Shown: one piece after another, positions 1 through 8,539 of the stretch
Position numbering within the stretch: the stretch's first letter is position 1
How the letters are laid out: each line of letters begins with the position of its first letter
Origin: JAJPXI01 sp045595705
GTDB taxonomy: Bacteria; Bacillota; Clostridia; Oscillospirales; Oscillospiraceae
NCBI GenBank assembly: GCA_045595705.1
Contig: JAZOBA010000005.1
Location: 1-56,362 of the forward strand
Reading direction: 5' to 3'
Length of the DNA: 56,362 bases
Program-made: the position numbers and the translations under genes
The notes under the pieces: generated by a model
Databases searched by the model: none
What the model was told of the DNA's origin: nothing
The model's input: only the letters and a program-made list of their open reading frames with translations

Positions 1-1
1 T

Positions 2-781
2 GTCAAGGACGAGTATGTTGGAAATAACTACGCCGGCTACAGCGCTGCCCAGCCCATGAACGGCCAGAACTGGCTGGATCTGGTTGAGGTGGAGCAGGGC
101 CACGGCTTTAAGGTCAAGCTGGACTACATCCCTGTCATGTACAAGCACAACCGCAATCTGGTTCTGCCCGAGGGCGTGCCCGAAGGCGCCATGTATGTGC
201 GTGAGGACGGTCTGACCATCATCGATCCCGAGAAGGCCAAGGGCTGCAAGGCCATTTACGAGGCCATGAAGGATCAGGGCGTGTACTGGAACGAAGAACT
301 GCAGCTGCCCCAGATTTACACTCTGGACGCACACCGTCTGGACGAGGGAGAGAAGCTGCCCCGCTGCGTCGAGTGCTGCCCCACCCAGGCTATGCATTGG
401 GGCGATCTGGAAGACCCCAACAGCGATGTCAGCAAGTTTATCGCTGAGCATGAGGGCGAGATTGAGGACTATATGCCTGAGGAAGGCGCAGACTATGTGG
501 TTCGTTACTACAAGCTGCCCAAGCCCTTTATCTGCGGCGAAGTCATGGTCTGCGACAGCAAGGACTGCGTGAAGGGCGCCAAGGTAAGTCTGAAGTGCGA
601 GTGCTGCGGCGACACCTACGAGACCGAGACTGACTTCTTCGGTGATTTTGAGTTCAAGTACCTGATGAAGGGCTGCACTTACACCGTTAAGGCTGAGGTT
701 CCCGGCTACAAGACCGCCGAAGTTCAGGTGGTTCTGGACGAAGCCAAGAATCTGGGCGTTATCACCTTGGAGAAGGCCTAA
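2..781 (+). CDS. Iron-sulfur (beta) subunit of a transhydroxylase-like molybdenum oxidoreductase, 5' truncated
   Basis: The reading frame is open from the window edge, so the true start lies upstream. About 259 codons are visible. A cysteine-rich stretch (PRCVECCPTQAMHWGD) near the middle is the last ferredoxin-type cluster motif of a DMSO-reductase-family electron-transfer subunit. From about residue 185 on there is a separate beta-rich domain (TYETETDFFGDFEFKYL, then YTVKAEVPGYKTAEV) like the transthyretin/Cna-B-like C-terminal domain of pyrogallol-phloroglucinol transhydroxylase small subunit. Family knowledge: such subunits pair with a large Mo-bisMGD subunit, here presumably encoded just upstream. 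The substrate cannot be read from this piece. A phenolic or catechol substrate is only an inference from the family. A strong terminator follows 30 bases later, so this is the last gene of its operon. Confidence 0.7.
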   Translation, partial: VKDEYVGNNYAGYSAAQPMNGQNWLDLVEVEQGHGFKVKLDYIPVMYKHNRNLVLPEGVPEGAMYVREDGLTIIDPEKAKGCKAIYEAMKDQGVYWNEELQLPQIYTLDAHRLDEGEKLPRCVECCPTQAMHWGDLEDPNSDVSKFIAEHEGEIEDYMPEEGADYVVRYYKLPKPFICGEVMVCDSKDCVKGAKVSLKCECCGDTYETETDFFGDFEFKYLMKGCTYTVKAEVPGYKTAEVQVVLDEAKNLGVITLEKA

Positions 782-810
782 GGCAAAGCGATAGCGATCA
801 AGCAAATAAA

Positions 811-845
811 AGCACCCGGCGAACTTGATTCGCCGGGTGCTTTTT
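811..845 (+). terminator. Factor-independent terminator after the Mo-enzyme subunit
   Basis: A 13-bp perfect stem (811-823 with 829-841, arm AGCACCCGGCGAA) with a five-base loop is followed by a T run. Confidence 0.93.
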
Positions 846-994
846 CAATGATTGCAAGAATCTCCCATAAAAGGAGCAAATTTATGCATGGTCATTCTAC
901 ACAAAAAATTATCTGTCCACCGTGAGCGGACACTGTGGGTGGATAAAAATACAAAAAACAAGAAAATAAATGAATAAGTATTTCAAATAATACG

Positions 995-1023
995 TTGACA
1001 TAATGAGAAAATTGAGATAAAAT
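995..1023 (+). promoter_or_regulatory. Sigma-A type promoter, upstream copy for opp
   Basis: TTGACA at 995-1000 and TAAAAT at 1018-1023 are separated by 17 bases. It lies in the 560-base gap before oppB, which contains no supported gene. Confidence 0.6.
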
Positions 1024-1107
1024 GGCTGGAAAAGCAACGAAAAACAGGAAGTTGGGAAAATTCACGTGAATGAATATACGGATGAATGGATTTCGGCGGG
1101 GGAAACA

Positions 1108-1135
1108 TTGAATTTTTCTTATTTTAAGGTATAAT
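1108..1135 (+). promoter_or_regulatory. Sigma-A type promoter, nearer copy for opp
   Basis: TTGAAT at 1108-1113 and TATAAT at 1130-1135 have a 16-base spacer. The predicted start near 1142 gives a leader of about 200 nt before oppB. Confidence 0.6.
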
Positions 1136-1208
1136 ATAAATTCACGAAAATGGTGCATAATCGTTCTGTAAAAACAAAAAGCGCGGTCCGGAGACTCAGC
1201 GCAGCAAG

Positions 1209-1279
1209 CGGCAAGCGAGCTTGCCGAAGGAAGCATAGGGGTACCCCTATGTGCGTACGCAATGAACATTGCATACGCA
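1209..1279 (+). repeat. Three consecutive hairpins in the opp leader
   Basis: Hairpin A is at 1209-1226 (GGCAAGC, two-base loop, GCTTGCC). Hairpin B is an 18-base palindrome at 1234-1251 (CATAGGGG/CCCCTATG around TA). Hairpin C is at 1252-1279 (TGCGTACGCAAT against ATTGCATACGCA, one G-T pair). None is followed by a T run, so they are not simple terminators. They could be mRNA-stabilising or regulatory; I recognise no riboswitch family here. Confidence 0.7.
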
Positions 1280-1341
1280 TAGATGATTACAGAAATGATG
1301 CAGTTGCACGGATACATATTATTTAGCAAGGCGGGAAAGAC

Positions 1342-2271
1342 ATGAACTCGAAGACTTTGTTCTATATTCTGAAGCGGCTTGTCCTGGCGATTTTGACGGT
1401 GTGGGTGGTCATTACGATTACTTTCTTCGTCTCTCGTGCAGTGCCCGGCGGCCCCTTCATGAGTGAGAAAGCGATCACTCCTGCAGCACAGGCGGCGTTG
1501 GAGGCCAAGTACGGTCTGGATAAGCCCTTGATGGAGCAGTATGTGACCTATCTGAAGGATATTGTGACCAAGTTTGATTTTGGTCCTTCGCTGAAAAACC
1601 GTGGCCGTGATGTTATCGACGTGATTGCTGACGGTATGAAAACTTCCGCAAAGTTGGGTGTTGCCGCTGCTGCCATTGCTTTGGTTGTGGGTGTGGTGCT
1701 TGGCTCGGTAGCTGCCCTGCGCCGCAACAAGCTGATCGACCGCATCGTCATGGTATTTACTACTGCGTGTATTTCCATGCCGTCGTTTATTATGGGCTCG
1801 CTGTTGTTGATCTTGTTTGCTATCGTATGGCGGATTTTGCCAGCCAACGGTGCCGCGGCAGGCGGTTTGATTCTTCCTGTGATTACCTTGTCCCTGTCGC
1901 CCATGGCAAACATCACCCGTCTGACCCGGTCCTCCATGCTGGATGTACTGGGACAGGACTACATCCGCACTGCCAAGGCCAAGGGCGTCTCCGGCGGTAA
2001 GATTATTTTTGGTCACGCACTGAAGAACGCTTTGATTCCTGTAATTACTTACTTTGGCCCCATGCTGGCCTATATTGTTACCGGCAGTCTGGTTGTGGAG
2101 CAGATTTTTGCCGTACCCGGCATTGGCCGTGCTTTTGTCAGCAGCATCACCAACCGCGACTATCCCATGATCATGGGCACCACCATCGTGCTGGCCTCCC
2201 TGATCGTCATTATGAATATGGTCAGCGATATTCTGTACAAGGTCGTTGATCCTCGCATCACTCTGGAGTAA
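1342..2271 (+). CDS. oppB: Peptide-type ABC transporter permease, OppB/DppB family
   Basis: 309 residues, the usual length for this family. It forms one half of the membrane channel of an importer for oligopeptides or related solutes. Six hydrophobic segments are visible, the first at residues 10-30. The EAA-type cytoplasmic loop that docks to the ATPases appears as LGQDYIRTAKAKGVSGGKI, followed by a family-typical region LVVEQIFAVPGIGRAFV. The ATG start follows a GGCGGGAAAG ribosome site. It is the first gene of a five-gene importer operon, 15 bases before oppC. The solute is not determined by the sequence; peptides are the default, and nickel or other ligands are possible in this superfamily. 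Confidence 0.9.
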   Translation: MNSKTLFYILKRLVLAILTVWVVITITFFVSRAVPGGPFMSEKAITPAAQAALEAKYGLDKPLMEQYVTYLKDIVTKFDFGPSLKNRGRDVIDVIADGMKTSAKLGVAAAAIALVVGVVLGSVAALRRNKLIDRIVMVFTTACISMPSFIMGSLLLILFAIVWRILPANGAAAGGLILPVITLSLSPMANITRLTRSSMLDVLGQDYIRTAKAKGVSGGKIIFGHALKNALIPVITYFGPMLAYIVTGSLVVEQIFAVPGIGRAFVSSITNRDYPMIMGTTIVLASLIVIMNMVSDILYKVVDPRITLE

Positions 2272-2286
2272 GGAGGTGGAGTAAAA

Positions 2287-3348
2287 ATGGATATGAAAAA
2301 ACCCTTCAGTCTTCAGATTGACCTGAGCTCTTTTACTCCCGCCACCGATGCCGAGAAGGAATATATGGTCCAGATGCGCCAGTCCACTACCTTCTTTAAG
2401 GACGGTGTCAAGCGTCTGTTGAAGAACAAGGTGGCTACCGTGTGCTTCTTTCTGATCATTCTGATCACCCTGTCGGCCATCTTTATTCCCATGTTCTGGC
2501 CTTATGCCTATGATACTCAGCTGGGTATTACCCCCGGTAAGCCGGTGGATGCTTCCTTTGCCAATCTGGCTCCCATGGAGTACGGTAAGACCGAGCTGAA
2601 ACGCATGGAGGCAGGCGAAGATGTGTTCCCTCACATTTTCGGTACTGACGCAGCCGGCCGTGACTATTTCATCCGTGTGGTCTACGGCACCCGTATTTCG
2701 CTGGCAGTCGGTTTCTTTGCCAGTCTGATCGTGCTGGTTATCGGTATGCTGATGGGCTCCATCGCCGGCTACTGCGGCGGTAAGGTGGACTTGGTCATTA
2801 TGCGTATCGTTGACATCATTTACTCTTTGCCCGATATGCTGATGGTCATTCTGCTGTCGGCTATGCTGGGCACGGGTCTGAAGACCGCGATTGAAGGCAC
2901 GGTGCTGGAAAAGCTGGGTGGCAATATGATCAGCTTGTTCATCGTGTTTGCTCTGCTGTACTGGGTGTCTATGGCCCGTCAGATCCGCGGCCAGATCCTG
3001 TCCCTGAAGGAGCAGGAGTACGTGCTGGCTGCCCGCGCCACCGGTGCCCACGGCAAGTGGATCATCATGAAACACCTGATTCCCAACAGCATCAGCGTGG
3101 TCATCATTTCCACTGCTCTGCAGATTCCCAGCGCCATCTTCACCGAGAGCTACCTGTCCTTCCTGGGCCTGGGCGTAAATGCTCCCATGCCCTCCCTGGG
3201 CAGTCTGGCCTCCGATGCCTTGAACGGTATTAATTCCTATCCCTACCGTCTGGTTATTCCCGCTATTGTGATTTCTCTGATCGTGCTGTCTCTGAACCTG
3301 TTTGGCGACGGCCTGCGCGATGCATTTGACCCCAAGCTCAATAGCTAA
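2287..3348 (+). CDS. oppC: Peptide-type ABC transporter permease, OppC/DppC family
   Basis: 353 residues; the second channel subunit. It has the long N-terminal cytoplasmic tail typical of OppC (residues 1-50), then a first membrane segment (VCFFLIILITLSAIFIPMF), an extracytoplasmic loop with the family motif HIFGTDAAGRDYFIRVVYG, and further segments. The ATPase-docking loop is QEYVLAARATGAHGKWII. It starts with ATG after an AAGGAGGTGG ribosome site that directly follows the oppB stop. It forms a heterodimer with OppB and sits 18 bases before oppD. Confidence 0.92.
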   Translation: MDMKKPFSLQIDLSSFTPATDAEKEYMVQMRQSTTFFKDGVKRLLKNKVATVCFFLIILITLSAIFIPMFWPYAYDTQLGITPGKPVDASFANLAPMEYGKTELKRMEAGEDVFPHIFGTDAAGRDYFIRVVYGTRISLAVGFFASLIVLVIGMLMGSIAGYCGGKVDLVIMRIVDIIYSLPDMLMVILLSAMLGTGLKTAIEGTVLEKLGGNMISLFIVFALLYWVSMARQIRGQILSLKEQEYVLAARATGAHGKWIIMKHLIPNSISVVIISTALQIPSAIFTESYLSFLGLGVNAPMPSLGSLASDALNGINSYPYRLVIPAIVISLIVLSLNLFGDGLRDAFDPKLNS

Positions 3349-3366
3349 GAAAGGAGAGTATGACAA

Positions 3367-4377
3367 ATGCCTTTGCTGAAAGTAAGAGATCTGCATACCT
3401 CCTTCTTTACCGATGCCGGTGAGGTCAAGGCCGTCAACGGCGTGTCCTTCAATCTGGACCACGGCAAGGTGCTTGGTATCGTGGGTGAGTCCGGTTCCGG
3501 CAAGTCGGTGACCGCCTACTCCATCATGCAGATCCTCGCCTCCACCGGCAAGATCGTTTCCGGTTCCATCCAGTTGGACGGTCAGGAACTGGTCAACGCC
3601 GGCGAAAAGGTCATGAAGACGGTGCGCGGCAACAAGATCTCTATCATCTTCCAGGACCCCATGACCTCTTTGAATCCTACCTACACCATCGGCCATCAGC
3701 TGATGGAGGCCATTATGCTGCACACCGACCGCGACAAGAAGCAGGCCCATGAGCGTGCGGTGGAAATGCTGCGGCTGGTCAACATTAACGAGCCCGAAAA
3801 GCGCATGGAGCAGTATCCCTTCGAGTTCTCCGGCGGTATGCGTCAGCGTATTATGATTGCCATGGCGCTGGCTTGCGAGCCCGACATTCTCATCGCCGAT
3901 GAGCCCACCACCGCTTTGGACGTGACCATTCAGGCTCAGATCCTCGAGTTGATGAAGTCTCTGCACAAGGAACTGGGCATGGCAATCATTCCGATTACCC
4001 ATGACCTGGGTGTTGTGGCCCAGATGTGTGATGAAGTCATCGTTATGTACGCCGGCTCCATTTGTGAGCAGGGCACTGCCGATGAAATCTTCTACAACCC
4101 CTGCCACGAGTACACCAAAGGTCTGATGCGGTCCATCCCCACCGCCGATACGGCCGGCACCAAGCTGCAGCCCATTACCGGTACCCCCATCGACCTGCTG
4201 AATATGCCCGAAGGTTGCCCCTTTGCTCCTCGCTGCGACGCTGCTATGAAGGTCTGCCTGTCCCAGCGCTGCCCGCGTATGCGGCTCAACGAGTACCACT
4301 TTGCAGCCTGCTGGATGAACGTCAAAAAGGGCATCGAAGATGGCAGCATCACTGTCGAAGGAGGTGACGCACAGTGA
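3367..4377 (+). CDS. oppD: Peptide-type ABC transporter ATPase, OppD/DppD family
   Basis: 336 residues. ATP-hydrolysing subunit with Walker A GESGSGKS (about residue 40), Q-loop IIFQDPMTSLNP, ABC signature FSGGMRQR, Walker B ILIADEPTTALD and H-loop THD. The C-terminal extension has the oligopeptide-transporter cysteine pattern (GCPFAPRC...C...RCP) that binds a 4Fe-4S cluster in characterised DppD/OppD proteins. The stop overlaps the oppF start by four bases (GTGA), implying translational coupling. Confidence 0.93.
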   Translation: MPLLKVRDLHTSFFTDAGEVKAVNGVSFNLDHGKVLGIVGESGSGKSVTAYSIMQILASTGKIVSGSIQLDGQELVNAGEKVMKTVRGNKISIIFQDPMTSLNPTYTIGHQLMEAIMLHTDRDKKQAHERAVEMLRLVNINEPEKRMEQYPFEFSGGMRQRIMIAMALACEPDILIADEPTTALDVTIQAQILELMKSLHKELGMAIIPITHDLGVVAQMCDEVIVMYAGSICEQGTADEIFYNPCHEYTKGLMRSIPTADTAGTKLQPITGTPIDLLNMPEGCPFAPRCDAAMKVCLSQRCPRMRLNEYHFAACWMNVKKGIEDGSITVEGGDAQ

Positions 4378-5360
4378 GTGAGAACATGAATCAGCCCTTG
4401 CTGGAAGTCAAGGACCTGAAACAGTATTTCGACATCAATGTGGGCGCCTTCAAGACCAAACCTCTGAAGGCCGTGGATGGCGTATCCTTCTCCATTAACA
4501 AGGGTGAGACCCTCGGCCTGGTGGGCGAGTCCGGCTGTGGCAAGACCACGGTTGGCCGTACCATTCTGCACCTGTATAAACCCACCGCCGGTGAGATTTG
4601 GTACAACGGTAAAAAGCTTGAGACCAAGCACGACATTATGGAGTTCCGCAAGAAGGCCACCATGGTCTTCCAGGATCCCTACTCCTCTCTAAACCCCCGT
4701 ATGACGGTGGCCGATATCATCGGCGAGCCTCTGGATGTACATAAGCTGTACGCAACCAAGGCCGAGCGTCAGGAGCGCATTCTGGAGTTGATGGCTCATG
4801 TGGGTCTGAACAGCGAGCATGCCGCTCGTTACGCCCACGAGTTCTCCGGCGGTCAGCGTCAGCGAATCGGCATTGCCCGCTCTCTGGCCGTGAATCCCGA
4901 TTTCATTGTCTGTGCCGAGCCGGTCTCCGCACTGGATGTGTCCATTCAGGCGCAGGTCATCAACATGTTTGACGAACTGCAGGATAAGCTTGGACTGACC
5001 TATCTGTTCATCGCCCACGATTTGCTGGTGGTGCGCCATATTTCCGACCGCATCGCCGTCATGTATCTGGGCAAGATGGTGGAACTGGCCGATGCCAAGA
5101 CCATCTACGAGCGGCCCATGCACCCCTACTCCAAGTCCCTGCTGTCCGCCGTACCCATGCCTGACCCCAAAATTGCCCGTTCCCACCACCGCATTATGCT
5201 GGAAGGCGATATCCCCAGCCCCCTGAACGCCCCCTCCGGCTGTCCCTTCCGCACTCGCTGCCCCTACGCCACCGAGCAGTGCGCTGCCGAAATGCCCGCC
5301 TTCAACGAAGTGGAAAAGGGTCATTTCGTAGCCTGCCACCGCGTGGCAGAGGTCAACTGA
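4374..5360 (+). CDS. oppF: Peptide-type ABC transporter ATPase, OppF/DppF family
   Basis: 328 residues, starting with GTG inside the oppD stop region; a second in-frame ATG lies three codons later. Walker A GESGCGKTT, Q-loop VFQDPYSSLNPRM, signature FSGGQRQRIG, Walker B FIVCAEPVSALD and the H-loop HDLLVV are intact. The cysteine-rich C-terminal oligopeptide extension (GCPFRTRCPYATEQC) is present. Walker B has C-A-E-P where D-E-P is common, but the catalytic glutamate is kept. It pairs with OppD. A 133-base gap with no clear terminator separates it from oppA. Confidence 0.93.
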   Translation: MSENMNQPLLEVKDLKQYFDINVGAFKTKPLKAVDGVSFSINKGETLGLVGESGCGKTTVGRTILHLYKPTAGEIWYNGKKLETKHDIMEFRKKATMVFQDPYSSLNPRMTVADIIGEPLDVHKLYATKAERQERILELMAHVGLNSEHAARYAHEFSGGQRQRIGIARSLAVNPDFIVCAEPVSALDVSIQAQVINMFDELQDKLGLTYLFIAHDLLVVRHISDRIAVMYLGKMVELADAKTIYERPMHPYSKSLLSAVPMPDPKIARSHHRIMLEGDIPSPLNAPSGCPFRTRCPYATEQCAAEMPAFNEVEKGHFVACHRVAEVN

Positions 5361-5493
5361 GGTTGACTGTACATCCATTTTGGCAATATGTATGCCAGCA
5401 AAGCCGCGCTGTTCTGTTTTGCCATGCGTATTGTAAATAAAAGCGGGCCCAAACGGTCCTGCGAAAAATCTTTTTGGAAAGGAAGAACCAAAA

Positions 5494-7254
5494 ATGAAGA
5501 AGATCCTTGCATTGGTGCTGGCTCTCGTTCTGTGTCTGTCTCTGGTTGCTTGCGGCAACAAGACCGACAAGAAGGATGGCGAAAGCACTACCCTGGCAGT
5601 TTGTCTGGCCTCCGAGCCCGACACTCTGGACCCCGCACTGAACTCCGCCGTGGACGGCGCTACCATGGTCTCTCACCTGTTCTCCGGCCTGGCCAAGTGG
5701 CCTCAGGACGAGAAGGGCGCTCTGGTCATCGTGGCTGACTCCGCTAAGGAGCTGGTTGAAGGCGTCGTCAACGCTGACGGCACCGTCACCTACACCTACA
5801 CCCTGCGCGACGGCATGAAGTGGTCCGACGGTAAGGCTGTTACCGCCGGTGACTTCGAGTTCGCCTGGAAGCGCGCTGCCTCCGAAGAACTGGCTGCCGA
5901 CTACGGCTACATGTTCGAGCAGGTCAAGGGCTATCCCAACGATCTGGCTGTCAAGGCTCTGGACGACAAGACCCTGGAGGTCACTCTGAACAACGCCGTT
6001 GCTTACTGGAACGAGCTGCTGGCATTCCCCACCTACTTCCCCGTGCGTGAGGATGTTGTTGCTGATGAAAGCTGGGCCACTTCTCCCGAGGCCTACATCT
6101 GCATCGGTGCCTACACCATCACCGGTTGGGAGCACAACAGTGTTATCACCCTGACCAAGAACGAGAACTATGTCGATGCTGACACTGTTACTCTGGACGT
6201 TCTGGAGTGCTACCTGTCTGACGACTCCAACAACATGCTGACCAACTATGAGAACGGCGATTGGCTGATGATCGACGACGTTCCCACCAACGAGATGGCT
6301 GCTCTGAAGGAAGAGTATCCCACCGAGTACCGCGTGGTTGGCCAGATCGGTACTTACTATGTTAACTGGAATGTCAACGAGAACATCCTGCCCGCTGACA
6401 GCAAGCTGACCGGCGTTGAGGCTGAGAAGGCCAAGGCTGAGATCCGTGCTGCTCTGGGTCTGCTGTTCGACCGTGACTACATCTGCGTGGAAATCGGCCA
6501 GGCTGGTCAGGTTCCCGCCTCCTCCTTCGTCGCTATGGGTATGACTGAGCCCGACGGCTCCGAGTTCTACAAGAACGCTGGCGACAGCGATGACTACGTC
6601 GGCTACTACGACGTTGCTGCCATCGAGGCCAACTTCAACGCTGCTGTTGAGACTCTGAAGAAGTACTACAACTGGGATGGCGCCAAGTTCACCAACTTCC
6701 CCTCCATCACCTACCTGTACAACACTTCCGACGGCCACAAGGCTATCGGTGAGTATCTGGCCGGCGCTCTGTCCTCCGTTGGTATCACCATGAACCTGGA
6801 GAACCAGGAGTGGAACACCTTCCTGAACACCCGTAAGAACGGCGAGTACTCCGTCGCCCGTAACGGCTGGCTGGCTGACTACAACGATCCCATCTGCTTC
6901 CTGGATATGTGGACCACCGCTTCCGGCAACAACGACGTTCAGTTCGGCAAGGGTGAGCACGCCAACCTGGCTATGTACAATCTGGACCTGACCGGTCTGG
7001 GCTACGATGTCAAGGTTGCCAATGGCACCTGGGCTGAGACCTATGACGTTCTGATCTCCACCATCAAGGGTGAGACCGACAACGCCAAGCGTTACGAGAT
7101 GATGCACATGGCTGAGGACATCCTGATGAGCACCGGTTGTATCGTTCCTCTGTACTACTACACCGACGTCTTCATGATCGACGACTCCGTGGAAGGCTTC
7201 TTCTGCAACCCCCTGGGCTACAAGTACTTCATGTACTGCACCATCACTGAGTAA
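5494..7254 (+). CDS. oppA: Peptide-type ABC transporter substrate-binding lipoprotein, OppA family
   Basis: 586 residues. The N-terminus is a lipoprotein signal peptide (MKKILALVLALVLCLSLVAC) with the lipobox cysteine at residue 20, so it should be anchored on the outer face of the membrane. The rest is an SBP_bac_5 fold: the opening LAVCLASEPDTLDPALNS and LRDGMKWSDGKAVTAGDF are family hallmarks. Codon use is markedly more uniform (GGC, CTG, GAG, AAG, TCC) than in its neighbours, which suggests high expression, as expected when binding protein exceeds channel. The RBS is GGAAAGGAAG. A strong terminator closes the operon. Confidence 0.94.
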   Translation: MKKILALVLALVLCLSLVACGNKTDKKDGESTTLAVCLASEPDTLDPALNSAVDGATMVSHLFSGLAKWPQDEKGALVIVADSAKELVEGVVNADGTVTYTYTLRDGMKWSDGKAVTAGDFEFAWKRAASEELAADYGYMFEQVKGYPNDLAVKALDDKTLEVTLNNAVAYWNELLAFPTYFPVREDVVADESWATSPEAYICIGAYTITGWEHNSVITLTKNENYVDADTVTLDVLECYLSDDSNNMLTNYENGDWLMIDDVPTNEMAALKEEYPTEYRVVGQIGTYYVNWNVNENILPADSKLTGVEAEKAKAEIRAALGLLFDRDYICVEIGQAGQVPASSFVAMGMTEPDGSEFYKNAGDSDDYVGYYDVAAIEANFNAAVETLKKYYNWDGAKFTNFPSITYLYNTSDGHKAIGEYLAGALSSVGITMNLENQEWNTFLNTRKNGEYSVARNGWLADYNDPICFLDMWTTASGNNDVQFGKGEHANLAMYNLDLTGLGYDVKVANGTWAETYDVLISTIKGETDNAKRYEMMHMAEDILMSTGCIVPLYYYTDVFMIDDSVEGFFCNPLGYKYFMYCTITE

Positions 7255-7267
7255 TTTCAGTTTTTCA

Positions 7268-7300
7268 AGACCGGCAGGTTTAAACCTGCCGGTCTTTTTT
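7268..7300 (+). terminator. Terminator of the opp operon
   Basis: A perfect 14-bp stem with no unpaired loop bases in the DNA (7268-7281 with 7282-7295, arm AGACCGGCAGGTTT) is followed by T5. Confidence 0.95.
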
Positions 7301-7360
7301 ATAGCGAACCGGAGAATTCATAAAACAAGGATTTTTCTTTTCAAAAATCGAAAAAATTCG

Positions 7361-7389
7361 TTGACAAACGCAGAGATGTGAAGTATAAT
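7361..7389 (+). promoter_or_regulatory. Consensus promoter of the tRNA cluster
   Basis: TTGACA at 7361-7366, a 17-base spacer and TATAAT at 7384-7389: a full consensus sigma-A promoter 29 bases before the first tRNA. Confidence 0.92.
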
Positions 7390-7417
7390 AACATTCGCCT
7401 GTTGAAAAGGCATTTAT

Positions 7418-7493
7418 GGCGGCGTAGCTCAGGGGCTAGAGCACTCGGTTCATACCCGGGGTGTCGGCGGTTCAAATCCACCCGCCGCTACCA
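7418..7493 (+). tRNA. tRNA-Met (CAT)
   Basis: 76 nt including encoded CCA. Acceptor GGCGGCG pairs with CGCCGCT (one G-U). The anticodon loop TTCATAC gives CAT. The T-stem has one C-A mismatch. The acceptor begins with a normal 1-72 pair, so this is elongator rather than initiator type. Confidence 0.93.
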
Positions 7494-7496
7494 GAT

Positions 7497-7525
7497 CCCG
7501 GAGAGATGATTTCGTCTCTCCGGGA
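7497..7525 (+). repeat. Hairpin between tRNA-Met and tRNA-Glu
   Basis: CCCGGAGAGA and TCTCTCCGGG form a 10-bp stem around GATTTCG, followed by ATAATAAAA rather than a T run. Probably an RNA-processing spacer rather than a terminator. Confidence 0.6.
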
Positions 7526-7534
7526 TAATAAAAT

Positions 7535-7609
7535 GGCGCGTTGGTCAAGCGGTTAAGACACCGCCCTTTCACGGCGGTAACACGGGTTCGATTCCCGTAC
7601 GCGTCACCA
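7535..7609 (+). tRNA. tRNA-Glu (TTC)
   Basis: 75 nt with encoded CCA. Acceptor GGCGCGT pairs with ACGCGTC. The anticodon stem CCGCC/GGCGG carries loop CTTTCAC, anticodon TTC. Confidence 0.95.
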
Positions 7610-7612
7610 CAT

Positions 7613-7688
7613 GGAGGCATAGCTCAGCCGGTAGAGCGCTCGCCTCACACGCGAGAGGTCACAGATTCGAGTTCTGTTGTCTCCACCA
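7613..7688 (+). tRNA. tRNA-Val (CAC)
   Basis: 76 nt with encoded CCA. Acceptor GGAGGCA pairs with TGTCTCC. The anticodon stem CTCGC/GCGAG carries loop CTCACAC, anticodon CAC. Confidence 0.95.
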
Positions 7689-7693
7689 AAACC

Positions 7694-7730
7694 AAAAGGA
7701 CATGTCGAAAGACATGTCCTTTTATTTTGG
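7694..7730 (+). terminator. Terminator of the tRNA cluster
   Basis: A 13-bp stem (AAAAGGACATGTC with GACATGTCCTTTT) around a GAAA tetraloop, followed by ATTTTGG. Confidence 0.85.
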
Positions 7731-7778
7731 ACTTCGCGCCGTAGGACGGCGCTGAAACAAATCATCTGTTCAGATATC

Positions 7779-7807
7779 TTGAAACAAGACGGGCTATGTG
7801 TTAAATT
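7779..7807 (+). promoter_or_regulatory. Probable nrdG promoter
   Basis: TTGAAA at 7779-7784 and TAAATT at 7802-7807 with a 17-base spacer, 25 bases before the nrdG start codon. Confidence 0.6.
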
Positions 7808-7831
7808 GGTAGGGAACAGGAGGGATGTGCG

Positions 7832-8539
7832 ATGAAAATTGCCGGATTGCAGAAAATGACATTGTTGGATTATCCGGGCAAGGTGGCCTGCACCGTGTTT
7901 TTGCCTGGGTGTAATTTCTGCTGTCCCTTCTGTCACAATGCAGAATTGCTGGATGGAGCGATTTCTCCCGTGATGGACGGTCGGGAACTGTTGGAGTTTT
8001 TGGAAAAACGCCGCGGTATTCTGGAAGCCGTCTGTATCAGCGGGGGAGAGCCCACCCTGCATCCCGGACTGGGCGAGTTACTGCGTGCCATCAAGGATAT
8101 GGGGTATCTGGTCAAGCTGGATACCAACGGGTACCGTCCCGAGGTGTTGAAACAGCTGGCGGCCGATGGATTGCTGGATTATGTTGCCATGGATATTAAG
8201 AACAGTCCCGCCCAATATGCCGTGACCGCCGGCGTGAATGAACTGGACCTGACTGCGTTGGAGGAGAGCATTACCTTCCTGATGACCGAAGGACCGGATT
8301 ATGAGTTCCGTACCACTGTGGCAGCTCAACTGCACGATGAAAGGTCCATCCGGGAGATGGGGCAGTGGTTGTTGGATCTGTCGGGGGGGAAGAAGGTTCG
8401 AAGATTTTTCCTGCAGCCCTTTGTCGACCGGGATACCGTGGTGTATTCTGGGTTGAGTGCACCCGGCGAAGAAGAATTGGACCACTATATCTTGTGTGTA
8501 AAGTCTTTTGCCGAAATTGCCGAAATTCGGGGTCGATAA
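7832..8539 (+). CDS. nrdG: Anaerobic ribonucleotide reductase activating protein (radical SAM)
   Basis: 235 residues. It creates the glycyl radical on NrdD using S-adenosylmethionine and a 4Fe-4S cluster. The cluster-binding motif CNFCCPFCHN (CxxxCxxC) lies at about residues 28-37 after the family-typical YPGKVACTVFLPGC. A GGE-type SAM contact (SGGEPTLHP) follows near residue 72. It is longer than E. coli NrdG (about 154) and matches the clostridial long form also annotated as a pyruvate-formate-lyase-activating-like protein. The RBS is AGGAGGG. Its stop codon is immediately followed by a NrdR-type box, so its own transcript runs into the nrdD control region. Confidence 0.9.
   Translation: MKIAGLQKMTLLDYPGKVACTVFLPGCNFCCPFCHNAELLDGAISPVMDGRELLEFLEKRRGILEAVCISGGEPTLHPGLGELLRAIKDMGYLVKLDTNGYRPEVLKQLAADGLLDYVAMDIKNSPAQYAVTAGVNELDLTALEESITFLMTEGPDYEFRTTVAAQLHDERSIREMGQWLLDLSGGKKVRRFFLQPFVDRDTVVYSGLSAPGEEELDHYILCVKSFAEIAEIRGR

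Noticed and set aside
892..4299. A 1135-codon open frame on the minus strand across oppBCD
   Set aside because: Histidine/glutamine/glycine-rich translation typical of the antisense of a GC-rich coding strand; the plus strand has five well-supported genes. Other very long antisense frames (5353-7107, 8688-11171, 12593-15037, 28478-30553, 46946-49579, 49591-51939) are rejected for the same reason.
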